Origin: Nitriliruptoraceae bacterium
GTDB taxonomy: Bacteria; Actinomycetota; Nitriliruptoria; Nitriliruptorales; Nitriliruptoraceae
Direction: 5' to 3'
NCBI GenBank assembly: GCA_007120565.1
Contig: SKNK01000512.1
Location: 1-12,430 of the forward strand
DNA: 12,430 nt
The notes under the pieces were generated by a model. The model was not told the DNA's origin, ran no database searches, and saw nothing but the letters and a program-made list of their open reading frames with translations. The translations under genes were made by a program, and so were the position numbers. Of this stretch, positions 1-6,605 are shown one piece after another (the stretch's first letter is position 1; each line of letters begins with the position of its first letter).

Positions 1-1
1 C

Positions 2-781
2 ATCCCTCGAAGCGGGAACGAGGCCGCCGAGGCCCTCGCGGTGCACGTCGGGGGTGACCGCGACAGCTTCCTGCGGATGATGGAGGAGGATGCGGCAGCG
101 CTCGGCGTCGAAGAGCTCGTCGTGACCGGTCCTTCGGGGTTGGACGATGACACCCTGATGTCCGCGATGGATCTGGCACGGATCGGGGCGGCGGTACTCG
201 AGCAGCCGGACCTGCGTCCAGCGATGACGCGTCGCCTCGTCACGCTTCCCGACGCCCCGGCGGTCGAGAACCGCAACGAGTTGATCGAGGATTACCGGGG
301 GGCGACAGGGATGAAGACGGGGTTCACCACCGCGGCGGGCTACAGCCTGGTCGCCAGCGCCGACATCGGCGGACGTGAACTGATCGCCGTGGTCCTGGGG
401 GCAGGGGAGGACCCGAACCGCTTCGAGAGCGCAGCGGCCCTGCTCGATCATGGCTACGACACGACCCGTCAGACCCAGCTCGGGACCGAGGTGGCGCTGT
501 CGGTCGCTGGCGGCCAGGTGCGACTGAGCGTCCCGCAGGTCACCATCACGGTGCCCGTCGACAGCGAAGCCAACCTGGAGCTTCGCCTGCCCATCCGGCC
601 ACCTGAAGAGCGGTTGGTCTTCCCGATGACCGTCGACGGCACCGCGCTGGCGGAGTTGACGGCGGAGCCAACCGGGGCACCGGAGCCCGTTGACGACGAG
701 GCCGCCCGCATCGGGCGGGCTATGGTCGATGGAACCTATGCCGCTCTGCGCGCTGCCACCGCGAGTGGCACCCTGGGCTAG
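2..781 (+). CDS. D-alanyl-D-alanine carboxypeptidase (peptidase S11, PBP5-like), 5'-truncated by window edge
   Basis: The reading frame is open from base 2, so the gene begins outside the window and only the last 259 residues are seen. The first codons give SGN (bases 11-19), the second active-site motif (SxN) of penicillin-binding proteins. KTG, the third motif, lies at 314-322 within MKTGFTTAAGYSLV. The catalytic SxxK serine must lie upstream. After the KTG domain comes a beta-rich segment from about base 460, typical of the PBP5 C-terminal domain, and then an Asp/Glu-rich tail. The tail has no hydrophobic anchor, only a short amphipathic stretch (IGRAMVDGTYAAL). The S11 family removes the terminal D-Ala from muropeptide pentapeptides outside the membrane and so limits cross-linking. 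The next gene starts 28 nt downstream on the same strand, so co-transcription is possible. Family assignment is firm; the paralogue (DacA or DacB type) is not resolvable. Confidence 0.93.
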   Translation: MPRSGNEAAEALAVHVGGDRDSFLRMMEEDAAALGVEELVVTGPSGLDDDTLMSAMDLARIGAAVLEQPDLRPAMTRRLVTLPDAPAVENRNELIEDYRGATGMKTGFTTAAGYSLVASADIGGRELIAVVLGAGEDPNRFESAAALLDHGYDTTRQTQLGTEVALSVAGGQVRLSVPQVTITVPVDSEANLELRLPIRPPEERLVFPMTVDGTALAELTAEPTGAPEPVDDEAARIGRAMVDGTYAALRAATASGTLG

Positions 782-809
782 CCTCGTGACGTCGTCACAG
801 GAGCGTTGC

Positions 810-1316
810 GTGATCGAGATGGAGCTCGTCGGTGTCCGGGTCGAGTTGCCCGCGAACCAGCCGATCGTCCTGCTCAAGGAACGGGAGGGGACGCGCTACC
901 TCCCGATCTGGATCGGGGCGGTCGAAGCCACCGCTATCGCGTTCGCGCTCCAGGGGGTCGACACCGCCCGGCCCTTGACCCACGACCTGTTCATCAACGT
1001 CCTCGGCGAAGTGGGGGTCGAGCTGACCGCGGTGCACGTCACCGACCTTCAGGATGGCACCTTCTTCGCCGAACTCCACCTGCAGCGCGACCACGAGGTG
1101 TGGACGGTCACCTCGCGGCCCTCGGACGCCATCGCCCTGGCGAGCCGGTTGGACGAGGTTCCTCTCTTCGCCTCTGAGGAGGTGCTCGAAGCCGCGGGCC
1201 TCGAGATGGAACCTGCCGAGGAGGGTGAGCTCGAGGAGGGCGGTAACGCCGAGGAAGAGGTCCGCCAGTTCCGCGAGTTCCTCGATGAGGTCAGCCCCGA
1301 GGACTTCAAGGGCTGA
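810..1316 (+). CDS. Bifunctional nuclease family protein (BFN/DUF151)
   Basis: A 168-residue protein. I chose the GTG at 810 because AGGAG (799-803) sits 6 nt upstream and the conserved fold begins at once (VIEMELVGVRVELP). In-frame codons further upstream overlap the preceding gene and are unsupported. The BFN domain spans about residues 1-125, with the family landmarks LPIWIG (31-36), RPLTHDL (54-60) and SRPSDAIALA (102-111). A very acidic linker follows (134-150, mostly Glu), then a terminal helix ending FREFLDEVSPEDF, which is common in actinobacterial members. Some family members have been reported to have DNase and RNase activity, but the bacterial role is not settled. The gene precedes a MerR regulator, the same order as Rv1829-Rv1830 of mycobacteria (recalled). 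No signal peptide is visible, so the protein is probably cytoplasmic. Confidence 0.92.
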   Translation: MIEMELVGVRVELPANQPIVLLKEREGTRYLPIWIGAVEATAIAFALQGVDTARPLTHDLFINVLGEVGVELTAVHVTDLQDGTFFAELHLQRDHEVWTVTSRPSDAIALASRLDEVPLFASEEVLEAAGLEMEPAEEGELEEGGNAEEEVRQFREFLDEVSPEDFKG

Positions 1317-1516
1317 GCAGAACACCATCCTGGGGCGGGACGATCGACGGACGCCTCGCTGCGCACGCCGTGGTGAGCACTGCGCGGTACGCGCTCCGCT
1401 GCGCGGCAGGCCCTCCAGCGGCGGGGCAGGGGGGCGCCCTAGGGCGTCGTACGGCGCGTAGGGCCCTGCGTTGCACCGTGGCGCCCGGTCCTCCTCCACC
1501 TCGAGTACCACTTGAG

Positions 1517-1561
1517 GGTCTTGGGTGCTGACGCGGAGACCGGGGAGGTCTTAGGTGCCGA
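1517..1561. repeat. Paired 15-bp direct repeats just upstream of a promoter
   Basis: GGTCTTGGGTGCTGA (1517-1531) recurs as GGTCTTAGGTGCCGA (1547-1561), 13 of 15 identical and exactly 30 bp apart, close to three helical turns. The second copy ends 11 bp before the -35 box of the predicted MerR-gene promoter. That placement suits a pair of activator or repressor sites on one DNA face. The second copy also shares its first bases with a small hairpin, AGACC/GGTCT (1537-1541/1547-1551). The binding protein is unknown; the adjacent MerR protein is one candidate. Confidence 0.5.
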
Positions 1562-1572
1562 GCAGTGATCGG

Positions 1573-1602
1573 TTGACACCTCGCGGCCCGGGGTCGTAGC
1601 CT
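1573..1602 (+). promoter_or_regulatory. Predicted sigma70-type promoter for the MerR gene
   Basis: A perfect -35 hexamer TTGACA (1573-1578) is followed after 18 bp by TAGCCT (1597-1602), which fits the TANNNT -10 pattern of GC-rich actinobacteria. Transcription would start near 1609 and leave a leader of about 145 nt before the ATG at 1754, unusually long for a small regulator gene. The call rests on the two hexamers only. Confidence 0.55.
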
Positions 1603-1619
1603 CACGCGGAGTAGTTCCA

Positions 1620-1652
1620 CCGGTGTGGTCCGTTGGCCAGGAACCACGCCGG
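1620..1652 (+). ncRNA. Leader hairpin 1 of the MerR mRNA
   Basis: CCGGTGTGG (1620-1628) pairs with CCACGCCGG (1644-1652) through nine pairs including one G-U. A bulged A (1643) and three more pairs (TCC 1629-1631 with GGA 1640-1642) close on an 8-nt loop. It starts about 11 nt after the predicted transcription start. It matches no riboswitch class that I can recognise. Confidence 0.4.
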
Positions 1653-1662
1653 GGAGCGAGAA

Positions 1663-1715
1663 GGCGGCGATCCCTCCACGGGGAGGACCCTCCCGGGGGT
1701 GGAGCCAACGCCGCC
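1663..1715 (+). ncRNA. Leader hairpin 2 of the MerR mRNA (three-tier stem)
   Basis: Three nested perfect arms form one 53-nt stem. GGCGGCG (1663-1669) pairs with CGCCGCC (1709-1715). CTCCAC (1674-1679) pairs with GTGGAG (1699-1704). GGGAG (1681-1685) pairs with CTCCC (1690-1694) around a GACC tetraloop. A symmetric 4x4 internal loop separates the outer tiers. The stem ends 26 nt before the GGAGG ribosome binding site. The layout suggests a cis-acting leader element or a transcript-stabilising structure. Confidence 0.45.
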
Positions 1716-1753
1716 GACGACCTCCACCAGCCGGCCGACGCGGAGGAACCAGC

Positions 1754-2302
1754 ATGAGCGGCGCACCCATCGGACAGATGGCTTTCGACATCGATGACGG
1801 CGCGCTCGAGCGCAACGGCTACCGCGGGCCAACGGTCTGCAAGATCGTCGGGGTCACCTACCGGCAACTCGACTACTGGGCCCGTACCGGGCTGGTGGAG
1901 CCCTCGGTCCGCAAGGCCGGGGGATCGGGAACCCAGCGGCTGTACTCCTTCGACGACGTGGTCCGTGTGCGCGTCGTCAAGCGACTCCTGGACACCGGCG
2001 TGTCCCTGCAGAAGGTCCGCTTGGCGATCGACGAGCTACGGGCACTGGGCCGCTCACTGGCCGAGACCACGCTGGTCTCCGATGGCGTGAGCGTCTACGC
2101 GATGGACGACGACCGACAGGTGCTCGACCTGCTCAAGCGGGGACAGAGCGTGTTCGCGATCGCGCTCGACCCGGTGGTCGAGGAACTCCGTGGCGAGGTC
2201 ACCGCCTTCCCGATGGAACGCGTCAACCCCGACGACGTGGTCGCCGATCCCGCGCCGATGACCGAGGCCGCCGACGTCACTCCGCTGACCGCCGCGACCT
2301 AA
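1754..2302 (+). CDS. MerR-family transcriptional regulator (FtsR/McdR-like, Rv1830-type)
   Basis: A 182-residue DNA-binding protein. The ATG at 1754 has GGAGG (1742-1746) 7 nt upstream. The frame stays open further upstream, but that part is Pro/Gly/Arg-rich and covers the leader hairpins, so I reject an earlier start. The winged helix-turn-helix spans about residues 22-95: GYRGPTVCKIVGVTYRQLDY (22-41), then WARTGLVEPS and the GSGTQRLYSFDDVVRVRVVKRLL wing-plus-helix segment (57-79). Residues 84-98 form the dimer helix (SLQKVRLAIDELRAL). The rest (106-150) contains a DGVSVY strand and a GQSVFAIAL segment, as recalled for Rv1830, and lacks the metal-binding cysteines of classical MerR sensors. 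Related actinobacterial proteins (FtsR of Corynebacterium, McdR of mycobacteria) control ftsZ and cell-division genes; that role here is inference. The stop codon overlaps that of pepA on the opposite strand. Confidence 0.9.
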   Translation: MSGAPIGQMAFDIDDGALERNGYRGPTVCKIVGVTYRQLDYWARTGLVEPSVRKAGGSGTQRLYSFDDVVRVRVVKRLLDTGVSLQKVRLAIDELRALGRSLAETTLVSDGVSVYAMDDDRQVLDLLKRGQSVFAIALDPVVEELRGEVTAFPMERVNPDDVVADPAPMTEAADVTPLTAAT

Positions 2303-3813
2303 CCGTCGCGCGGGTCGAGCCACCGCAGGAGCGTGCGGACCCCGACACCGGTGCCGTGCCGCGGTAGGTGGTAGCGGTCCGCGTCCTGCCAGAACGGCCC
2401 AGCGATGTCGAGGTGGGCCCAGGGCAGCCCATCGACGAACTCGCGCAGGAAGAGGCCGGCCATCGTTGCGCCCGCTTCGTCGCCACGCCCGAGGTTCTCC
2501 AGGTCGGCGACGTCGGAGTCGAGGTTGTCTCGCAGGTCCTCCCAGAGGGGGAGATGCCACATCGCCTCGCCCGCATCCTCGGCAGAGGCCAGGAGCCGAC
2601 GTAGGAGGTCGTCGTCGTTGGCGAAGATCCCGATCGCGCGCTTGCCGATCGCACGAGCGACGGCGCCGGTGAGCGTCGCCACATCGACGATCGCGTCCGG
2701 GGCGGACTCCGCCGCGAGGGCCAAACCATCGGCGAGGACGAGCCGCCCCTCAGCGTCGGTGTTCATCACCTCGACGGTGGTGCCCCCGCGGATCGTGATC
2801 ACGTCGGAGGGACGCTGCGCATCGGCTCCCGGCATGTTCTCGGCGAGGCAGAGTTCACCGTGGACCTCGACGGGGATGCGAAGTTCGCTGAGCGCCGAGA
2901 ACACGCCCATCACGACCGCGGCTCCGCCCATGTCGCCCTTCATGTGTTCCATGATGGCGGAGGGTCGCTTCAACGAGATCCCACCGGTATCGAAGGTGAT
3001 CCCCTTGCCGACCAGCGAGACGCGAGCGACCGGGTCCGTTGGGCGGTAACGCAACCGCACGAGCCGAGGTGGACGTGCTGACCCGCGCGCAACGGCGAGG
3101 AGCCCACCACACCCTTCCTGCTCGAGGCGCGCCTCGTCCCAGACATCGACGTCGACGTCATCGGGGAGGAGTTCGCTCGCAGCGTCGGCCACCTCTTCGG
3201 GGCCCATCAGGTTCGGCGGCTGGGTCACGAGCCGAGCGGCGACGCACTGCGCCTTGGCGTGCGCACGCCCGCGGGTGAGGGCATCATCGGCGCTCGCGCC
3301 GGTCGACGACGCGATGACGAAGGTGACGTCGGTGAGCACGTGGGGTCGTGCCTTGCCGAGCAGGTCGTCGTAGCGGTAGGCGCCAAGGATCGTGCCTTCG
3401 GCTGCCGCACGGAGCGTCGAGGCGCTGGGGTTGGTCAGGGCGAGGGTGGTCGCGACGGTACGGGCGGAGGTCGCGACATCGCGGATCGCCGAGCCCATGG
3501 CGCGACGGACCTGTTCGTCGGAGAGTTCATCGAGCCGACCAAGGCCGACCAGGGTGATCCGGCCCCATGCCTGACCGGGTGCTGCGAGGTGGCGCACCTC
3601 GCCGACCTTGCCCCGGAAGTCGGCATCGCGAGGAACGTCGGCGATACCGACGGCCCGGAGGGCCTGTTCGGTGCCCGGACCCTCGATCGCGCCGCGGAAG
3701 ACGGGGACGATCAGCGCATCGACGTCGAGGGCGCTGATGGCATCGGTGGTCACGTGAAGTGAAGGCAGCGGTGGCACGATGGCTCCGAGGTCGGTGACAG
3801 GTGTGGCTGGCAT
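2299..3813 (-). CDS. pepA: Leucyl aminopeptidase (M17, PepA)
   Basis: A 504-residue protein of normal family length. It is a cytosolic, two-metal exopeptidase that releases N-terminal residues from peptides. The N-terminal macro-like domain covers about 1-165, and the catalytic domain runs from about 190 to the end. Expected ligands are all present: K270, D275, D294, D353 and E355. So are the catalytic K282 and R357, in the motifs VGKGITFDTGGISLK (268-282) and NTDAEGRL (351-358). The C-terminus HLDIAGPFW...GTGVGVRTLLRWL is canonical. The ATG (3811-3813) gives the right length but has no clear Shine-Dalgarno sequence, only CGGGC about 10 nt upstream. An in-frame GTG at 3751-3753 would cut into the N-terminal domain and also lacks a site. 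The gene is divergent from the osmolyte operon and convergent with the MerR gene. Some PepA proteins also bind DNA; nothing here tests that. Confidence 0.97.
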   Translation of the reverse strand: MPATPVTDLGAIVPPLPSLHVTTDAISALDVDALIVPVFRGAIEGPGTEQALRAVGIADVPRDADFRGKVGEVRHLAAPGQAWGRITLVGLGRLDELSDEQVRRAMGSAIRDVATSARTVATTLALTNPSASTLRAAAEGTILGAYRYDDLLGKARPHVLTDVTFVIASSTGASADDALTRGRAHAKAQCVAARLVTQPPNLMGPEEVADAASELLPDDVDVDVWDEARLEQEGCGGLLAVARGSARPPRLVRLRYRPTDPVARVSLVGKGITFDTGGISLKRPSAIMEHMKGDMGGAAVVMGVFSALSELRIPVEVHGELCLAENMPGADAQRPSDVITIRGGTTVEVMNTDAEGRLVLADGLALAAESAPDAIVDVATLTGAVARAIGKRAIGIFANDDDLLRRLLASAEDAGEAMWHLPLWEDLRDNLDSDVADLENLGRGDEAGATMAGLFLREFVDGLPWAHLDIAGPFWQDADRYHLPRHGTGVGVRTLLRWLDPRDG

Positions 3814-3826
3814 CGTCGGGATGCCC

Positions 3827-3900
3827 GGCGTGAGGATCCTGCCCGCAGCCTAAGGCCTCACGCCAGCAGGTGGTTCACCTGCGCCCGGCCCTTCGGGTGC
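3827..3900. promoter_or_regulatory. Divergent pepA/osmolyte-operon control region with three inverted repeats
   Basis: Three inverted repeats follow one another. GGCGTGAGG (3827-3835) faces CCTCACGCC (3856-3864), nine perfect pairs. GCAGGTG-GTT-CACCTGC (3866-3882) is a perfect 7-bp arm palindrome. GCGCCCG (3881-3887) faces CGGGTGC (3894-3900) with one G-T pair. On the minus strand the first repeat brackets TAGGCT (complement of 3847-3852), a possible -10 for pepA, and the second would cover its -35 region. The arrangement looks like operator DNA, but no regulator is evident next to it. Confidence 0.4.
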
Positions 3901-3937
3901 ACGACCGCGACTTCCCACCGTCTGCGCATCGGTCGCG

Positions 3938-3943
3938 TATCCT
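3938..3943 (+). promoter_or_regulatory. Possible -10 element of the osmolyte importer operon
   Basis: TATCCT fits the TANNNT pattern and lies 42 bp before the ATG at 3986. No good -35 is found at 16-19 bp; TTCCCA at 3912-3917 is 20 bp away. If real, the promoter is weak or activator-dependent, as might suit an osmotically induced operon. Confidence 0.25.
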
Positions 3944-3985
3944 CCCGCCTTCCCGAGATGTTCCCTGCGCGAGGCGGTCGACGTC

Positions 3986-5131
3986 ATGGACGCAGACCTG
4001 AAGGGACCGGCGATCCGCTTCCGCGGGGTCACGAAGCGGTTCCCTGGCACCCGGACCCAGGCGGTCGACAACCTCGATCTGGACATCGAACGGGGCAGCA
4101 TCGTCGCGTTGATCGGCCCCTCCGGCTGCGGCAAGACCACCAGTCTGCGCATGATCAACCGGCTGATCGAGCCGACATCGGGGTTGATCGAGGTCGAGGG
4201 CACCGACGTCAGCTCCCAGCCACCGGTGGAGTTGCGGCGTGGGATCGGCTACGTGATCCAGCAGGTCGGGTTGTTCCCCCATCGCACGATCGCGGCCAAC
4301 ATCGCCACCGTTCCGCGGTCGGTCGGTTGGGACAAGGCACGCATCGACCAACGGGTTGCCGAGCTCGCCGAGGTGGTCGGGATCGAGCCCTCGATGCTGT
4401 CGAGGTATCCCGATGAGCTCTCCGGTGGGCAGCAGCAACGGGTAGGTGTCGCTCGCGCACTCGCCGCAGATCCACCGGTGTTGCTGATGGACGAGCCCTT
4501 CGGGGCGGTCGACCCGATCGTCCGTTCTCGACTGCAGGACGAGCTGCTCGAGCTCCAGGACCGGCTGCACAAGACCATCGTGCTGGTCACCCACGACCTC
4601 GATGAGGCCATCAAGGTCGGCGATCGGATCGCGCTGCTCAACGTCGGCGGCGTGCTCGAGCAGTACGCCACGCCCGATGAGCTGCTGCGAGCTCCTGCCA
4701 ACGACTTCGTCGAACGCTTCGTGGGGGAGGGGAGGAGCATGCGTCGGCTCGGGCTGGCAACCGTGGCCGATCTGCCCTACGAGGCGGGACCGGTCGTCGA
4801 GGCCAGCGCGGATGTCGCCGCCGGCCTCGCCGTGATCGACGAGTTGCGCACCGACTGGCTCGGACTGGTCGATGACGACACCTTCCTCGGGTGGATACCG
4901 CGCGAGGAGTTGGTGCCTGGCGCGGACCTGGCGTCGCTGGAACGGTTCCTCCCGGCCGCACAGGTCGAGCCGACCAGCACCCTGCGGTCCGCACTGGAGA
5001 TCATCATGACCTCGCGGACCTCGGTCGCGGTGATCAGCGACAACGGCCGGTTCCGTGGCACCGTCACGCTCGAGCGGATACGTGCCGGGTTGGCCGGCGA
5101 CTTCGATGCCCCGACGGAGCACGCGGCGTGA
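3986..5131 (+). CDS. Quaternary amine (glycine betaine/choline-type) ABC transporter ATP-binding protein with CBS domains, OpuCA/ProV-like
   Basis: A 381-residue cytoplasmic ATPase driving uptake of a compatible solute. Walker A GPSGCGKTT is at 44-52, the Q-loop at Q92-Q93 (YVIQQVGLFPH is diagnostic of this subfamily), signature LSGGQQQ at 145-151, Walker B VLLMDE at 165-170 and the switch histidine at H203. Residues about 265-370 form a tandem CBS region (ADLPYEAGPVV..., then TSRTSVAVISDNGRFRGTV), the part that senses ionic strength in OpuA and binds c-di-AMP in some OpuCA proteins. The ATG at 3986 is preceded by GAGG (3971-3974) at a rather long 11 nt. The stop overlaps the next start (GTGA), so the subunits are translationally coupled. 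The substrate could be glycine betaine, carnitine, choline or proline betaine; sequence alone does not say. Confidence 0.94.
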   Translation: MDADLKGPAIRFRGVTKRFPGTRTQAVDNLDLDIERGSIVALIGPSGCGKTTSLRMINRLIEPTSGLIEVEGTDVSSQPPVELRRGIGYVIQQVGLFPHRTIAANIATVPRSVGWDKARIDQRVAELAEVVGIEPSMLSRYPDELSGGQQQRVGVARALAADPPVLLMDEPFGAVDPIVRSRLQDELLELQDRLHKTIVLVTHDLDEAIKVGDRIALLNVGGVLEQYATPDELLRAPANDFVERFVGEGRSMRRLGLATVADLPYEAGPVVEASADVAAGLAVIDELRTDWLGLVDDDTFLGWIPREELVPGADLASLERFLPAAQVEPTSTLRSALEIIMTSRTSVAVISDNGRFRGTVTLERIRAGLAGDFDAPTEHAA

Positions 5132-5802
5132 GCATGCTGCTGGCGGCTCGCAACCCCATCCTGCGGTGGAGTTACTTCCTCGAGCAGTGGGACCGGATCC
5201 AGGGAGCGATCTTCCAGCACCTGCAGTTGACCCTGATGTCGGTGCTGTTGGGGTTCATCATCTCTGCGGGGCTGGCCGCGATAGGGCTGCGCTACCGGTG
5301 GAGCATCGGCCCCATCACCTTGTTCGCAGCCTTCGTCTACACGATCCCGAGCGTCGCCTTCTTCGGCGTGTTGAGAACCACACCCCTCGGGCTGTCGGTC
5401 TACACGGTGTTGATCCCGTTGACCGGGTTCACCCTGCTGATCCTGGTAACCAACATCCTCGACGGGTTCCGTGCGGTGCCGGCGTCGGTCAAGGAGGCGG
5501 CCGATGCGATGGGGATGACCCCGATGCGGCGGTTGTTCACCGTCGAGGTGCCGGTTGCGGTGCCGTACATGATCAACGGGCTGCGCATCGCCACGGTGAC
5601 GATCGTCGGCCTGGTCGCGGTCGCCGGGATCGTCGGGTACGGGGGACTCGGCAACCTCATCATGGAGGGCATCCGGCGGCAGTTCTGGTCGCCCCTGACG
5701 ATCGGGGCATCCCTCTCGATCCTGCTCGCCATCCTGCTCGACCTGTTGTACTTCCTCCTGGGACGGTGGCTCACCCCCTGGGCCCGGACGGCGCGATCAT
5801 GA
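5128..5802 (+). CDS. Quaternary amine ABC transporter permease 1 (OpuCB/ProW-like)
   Basis: A 224-residue inner-membrane protein with about five to six hydrophobic segments. The GTG at 5128 overlaps the upstream stop by 4 bp and has GGAG (5116-5119) 8 nt before it. The ATG at 5134 is also in frame but sits 14 nt from that site, so GTG is preferred. The EAA loop that docks onto the ATPase is clear: VKEAADAMGMTPMRRLFTVE with ...GLR after it. The segment IPSVAFFGVL is typical of the betaine/osmoprotectant permease family. The last codons overlap the next gene (ATGA). The two permeases presumably form a heterodimeric channel. Confidence 0.93.
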   Translation: MSMLLAARNPILRWSYFLEQWDRIQGAIFQHLQLTLMSVLLGFIISAGLAAIGLRYRWSIGPITLFAAFVYTIPSVAFFGVLRTTPLGLSVYTVLIPLTGFTLLILVTNILDGFRAVPASVKEAADAMGMTPMRRLFTVEVPVAVPYMINGLRIATVTIVGLVAVAGIVGYGGLGNLIMEGIRRQFWSPLTIGASLSILLAILLDLLYFLLGRWLTPWARTARS

Positions 5803-6605
5803 TGCTTGCACAGCGCGCGATCCCTCGCGACACGACCTTGGGGGAGTGGTTCACCGATCCGCAGAGTTGGACGGGATCGGCGGGCATCCTCGCCAGCCTC
5901 GGCGACACCGTGGTGCTGTGTCTGGCGGTCATCCTGACATCGTCGCTGTTGGCCGTGCCGACCGCCGCCTACCTCGCGCACCATCGGCTCGCCCAGGTCA
6001 CCTCGGCGTGGCTGGTCAACATCGGTCGCGCCTTGCCGACGTTCGCCGTCGCCGCGCTGCTGGTTCCGGTCTCGCTACGCGGGGGCTATGGGTTCGAGCC
6101 ATGGCCGATCTTCATCGCCTTGGTCCTGTTGACGGTGCCGCCGATGTTCCTCAGCACCTACGTTGCGGTGAGAGAGGTGGACCCGGCAGCGGTTGACGCC
6201 GCTCGGGCCATGGGATTCACGGAACGAGCCGTGCTGCGATCGGTCGAACTCCCGCTGGCGAGCACGGTGATCTTCACCGGGCTCCGCGTGGCCGGTGTCC
6301 AGGTCGTCGCAACCGAACCGATCCGCGCCTTCCTGGGCGGGGACGGACTCGGTCGCTACATCCGGGACGGGATCGGACAGAACAACGCTACGCTCACGAT
6401 CGGTGGCACGATCCTGATCGCCGCCCTCGCGGGGATCACGGGACTCGTCTTCAGCGCCACCGAGCGTCTCATCAAGCCGTACGGCGTGCGACGTCTGCGC
6501 GCCCACCGTAAGCCACGATCTGGAGATGCAGATGAGGAACCGGACCTCGGCGACACTGACGAGTTTGCTAGCCATCACGGCGCTGCTGTTGGCCGCATGC
6601 GGTAA
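5799..6605 (+). CDS. Quaternary amine ABC transporter permease 2 (OpuCD/ProZ-like)
   Basis: A 268-residue membrane protein starting at the ATG that overlaps the previous stop by 4 bp (5799-5802). A second ATG follows immediately at 5802. There is no strong ribosome binding site, so coupled translation is likely. The EAA loop reads VDPAAVDAARAMGFTERAVL, followed by VELPLASTVIFTGLR. The transmembrane region ends near LIKPYGVRR. About 34 mostly hydrophilic residues then run on to the TAA at 6603-6605 and overlap the next gene by 74 nt in another frame. That tail is longer than usual for this family and may have no transport role. Confidence 0.92.
   Translation: MMLAQRAIPRDTTLGEWFTDPQSWTGSAGILASLGDTVVLCLAVILTSSLLAVPTAAYLAHHRLAQVTSAWLVNIGRALPTFAVAALLVPVSLRGGYGFEPWPIFIALVLLTVPPMFLSTYVAVREVDPAAVDAARAMGFTERAVLRSVELPLASTVIFTGLRVAGVQVVATEPIRAFLGGDGLGRYIRDGIGQNNATLTIGGTILIAALAGITGLVFSATERLIKPYGVRRLRAHRKPRSGDADEEPDLGDTDEFASHHGAAVGRMR

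Larger units (their letters stand above)
1317..1753. other. 437-bp non-coding spacer upstream of the MerR gene
   Basis: No reading frame here has both a plausible ribosome binding site and protein-like composition. The first half (1317-1500) is GC-rich and rich in small inverted repeats: CCGCTG/CAGCGG at 1396-1401/1416-1421 and a perfect 12-bp palindrome CGCCCTAGGGCG at 1435-1446. A further hairpin, with arms CCTCGAG (1499-1505) and CTTGAGG (1511-1517, one G-T pair), follows. These could end transcription of the upstream gene, but there is no T tract. The second half holds direct repeats, a promoter and two hairpins, listed separately. Confidence 0.6.

Noticed and set aside
795..1511. 238-codon frame antisense to the nuclease gene
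   Set aside because: Low-complexity Arg/Pro/Gly ends, no ribosome binding site, and opposite to a clear BFN domain.
1625..1753. N-terminal extension of the MerR protein
   Set aside because: Composition is Pro/Gly/Arg-rich, it covers the leader hairpins, and the ATG at 1754 has its own GGAGG.
1609..1753. Known riboswitch such as glycine or cyclic dinucleotide class
   Set aside because: The conserved core sequences I know for those classes are not present in the loops or junctions.
3875..5122. 415-codon frame antisense to the importer ATPase
   Set aside because: A shadow of GC-rich third-codon bias; the + strand shows every ABC ATPase motif.
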